From contig NZ_JAIMJB010000001.1 of NCBI RefSeq assembly GCF_021295345.1, positions 310,001 through 374,000 on the forward strand: 64,000 nucleotides of DNA, given 5' to 3'. Below are positions 63,175-64,000 of the stretch, in pieces (position 1 is the first letter of the stretch; the number at the start of each line of letters is the position of its first letter). Position numbers and translations under genes: made by a program. This DNA is from Motilimonas eburnea. GTDB lineage: Bacteria; Pseudomonadota; Gammaproteobacteria; Enterobacterales; CBDFNC01. A model generated the notes under the pieces. That model was not told the DNA's origin. It ran no database searches and saw only the letters and a list, made by a program, of their open reading frames with translations.

Positions 63175-64000
63175 TTATCTAAACACCACGGTTTTATTGC
63201 CGTACACAAACACTTTCTCATCTAATACCAAAGACAGTGCACGCGTTAGCACGAGTTTTTCAACGTCTTTACCTGCTTTAGCCATGTCTTGGGCGCTAAA
63301 GGTGTGATCTACGTGGATCACGTCTTGGGTGATGATCGGGCCTTCGTCTAAATCGTTATTCACAAAGTGCGACGTGGCACCAATGATTTTTACACCGCGA
63401 TCAAAGGCTTGCTTATAAGGGCTGGCGCCAATAAAGGCGGGCAAGAAGCTGTGGTGAATGTTAATGATTTTATTCGGGTAGTGAGCCACAAATTCTGGTG
63501 TCAAGATGCGCATGTATTTGGCCAGTACCACATAATTTGGGTCGTATTGGTTGATAAGCTCGATCACTTTCGCTTCGTGCTCTGGGCGAGTTAAGCCTTC
63601 ATGGCTGACGGTGTGATACGGAATATCAAACTTGCTGACCAAATCTTCTAATGCATCATAGTTACCAATGACCGCTGCAATCTCTACGTCCATGCCGCCG
63701 TAGGCTTGCTTCATTAGGATATCGCCTAACGCATGGGCTTCCTTGGTGACCATGATAACGATGCGTTTACGCCCAGCTTGCACTAGGTTGCGATTGGCAC
63801 CAGTAGGCAAGGCTGAATCGATATCGGCAAGGAAGGTGGCATCATTAAAATGGCCCTCTAATTCGGTGCGCATAAAGAAGCGGCCAAAGTCGTTATCAAC
63901 AAACTCATTGTTTTTAATGATGTTTAGCTGGTGCTTGTAACAGATGTTGGTAATTTGCGCGATCAGGCCTTTTTGGTCTTGGCAATCGGTTAATAGTATT
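63175..64000 (-). CDS. purU: Formyltetrahydrofolate deformylase (5' end outside window)
   Basis: The frame is open to the right edge: the internal Met at 63873 is preceded by ...NNEFVDNDFGRFF, matching the N-terminal ACT domain of PurU. The C-terminal formyltransferase-like domain has KIINIHHSFLPAFIGASPY and a VFVYGNKTVVF end. Hydrolyses 10-formyl-THF to THF and formate. About 275 residues are inside the window; the start lies a few codons beyond. Confidence 0.94.
   Translation of the reverse strand, partial: ILLTDCQDQKGLIAQITNICYKHQLNIIKNNEFVDNDFGRFFMRTELEGHFNDATFLADIDSALPTGANRNLVQAGRKRIVIMVTKEAHALGDILMKQAYGGMDVEIAAVIGNYDALEDLVSKFDIPYHTVSHEGLTRPEHEAKVIELINQYDPNYVVLAKYMRILTPEFVAHYPNKIINIHHSFLPAFIGASPYKQAFDRGVKIIGATSHFVNNDLDEGPIITQDVIHVDHTFSAQDMAKAGKDVEKLVLTRALSLVLDEKVFVYGNKTVVFR

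Noticed and set aside
1-64000. Mobile island, prophage or defence locus
   Set aside because: No transposase, integrase, phage or known defence genes, and the gene content is mostly conserved metabolism and signalling.

Overview
The window looks like ordinary chromosome from a gammaproteobacterium of the Shewanella / Alteromonadales type. The evidence is the close resemblance of housekeeping proteins (MetR, AlaA, Dgt, YfbR, SohB, YciK, PurU, MetNIQ, XthA) to enterobacterial and Shewanella/Vibrio proteins, glyoxylate-shunt genes paired with a DUF3612-type regulator, several chemotaxis and cyclic-di-GMP proteins, and moderate base composition. This assignment rests on remembered family knowledge, not a database search. 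I see no rRNA, tRNA, CRISPR array, prophage, transposase or integrase.

Layout. 1-8 kb: end of sanA, dgt-yfbR-alaA on the minus strand, metR, an unknown membrane-anchored protein, an orphan LytS/YehU-like kinase and two small unknowns. 8-12.5 kb: a TAXI-type TRAP uptake operon (binding protein, fused permease, UspA). 12.9-19.3 kb: ylqF, the 5-oxoprolinase genes pxpABC with an adjacent LysR regulator, then divergent yciK and sohB, both apparently starting at TTG. 19.3-20.9 kb: cnoX (ybbN), followed downstream by a tandem array of copies of its own 3' end. 21-28.5 kb: two oligopeptide-type ABC ATPases without permeases, a chemoreceptor, YjgN plus an M48 peptidase, and the acetate transporter SatP. 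29.2-32.6 kb: a complete basic amino acid ABC importer. 32.7-39.3 kb: a pseudouridine synthase, a cold-shock gene, an MFS exporter with a divergent AraC regulator, and a second chemoreceptor. 39.3-45 kb: the glyoxylate shunt (glcB, aceA) with its divergent regulator. 45-49.6 kb: a translationally coupled operon of a C45-type Ntn hydrolase, a hybrid histidine kinase and a REC-GGDEF protein. 49.8-56 kb: a second cold-shock gene, a lone solute-binding protein, a PAS-GGDEF-EAL protein and metNIQ. 56-64 kb: EVE protein and xthA, an EamA transporter, a pentapeptide-repeat potassium channel, a glutathionyl-hydroquinone reductase, a REC-TPR protein, a conserved unknown and purU, which runs off the right edge.

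Functional themes are carbon and amino acid scavenging (acetate uptake plus the glyoxylate shunt, 5-oxoproline, basic amino acids, methionine, the TRAP substrate) and signal transduction (two chemoreceptors, two kinases, two cyclic-di-GMP proteins, one REC-TPR protein).

The most unusual features are: the cnoX 3'-end array, whose units keep the cnoX frame; the C45 hydrolase / hybrid kinase / GGDEF operon; a triple 14-bp direct repeat operator between the DUF3612 regulator and glcB; a dispersed family of short palindromes built on ACCCAATCAAC / GTTGATTGGGT; a multi-hairpin spacer inside the amino acid ABC operon; and decayed duplicates of the pxpA start region.
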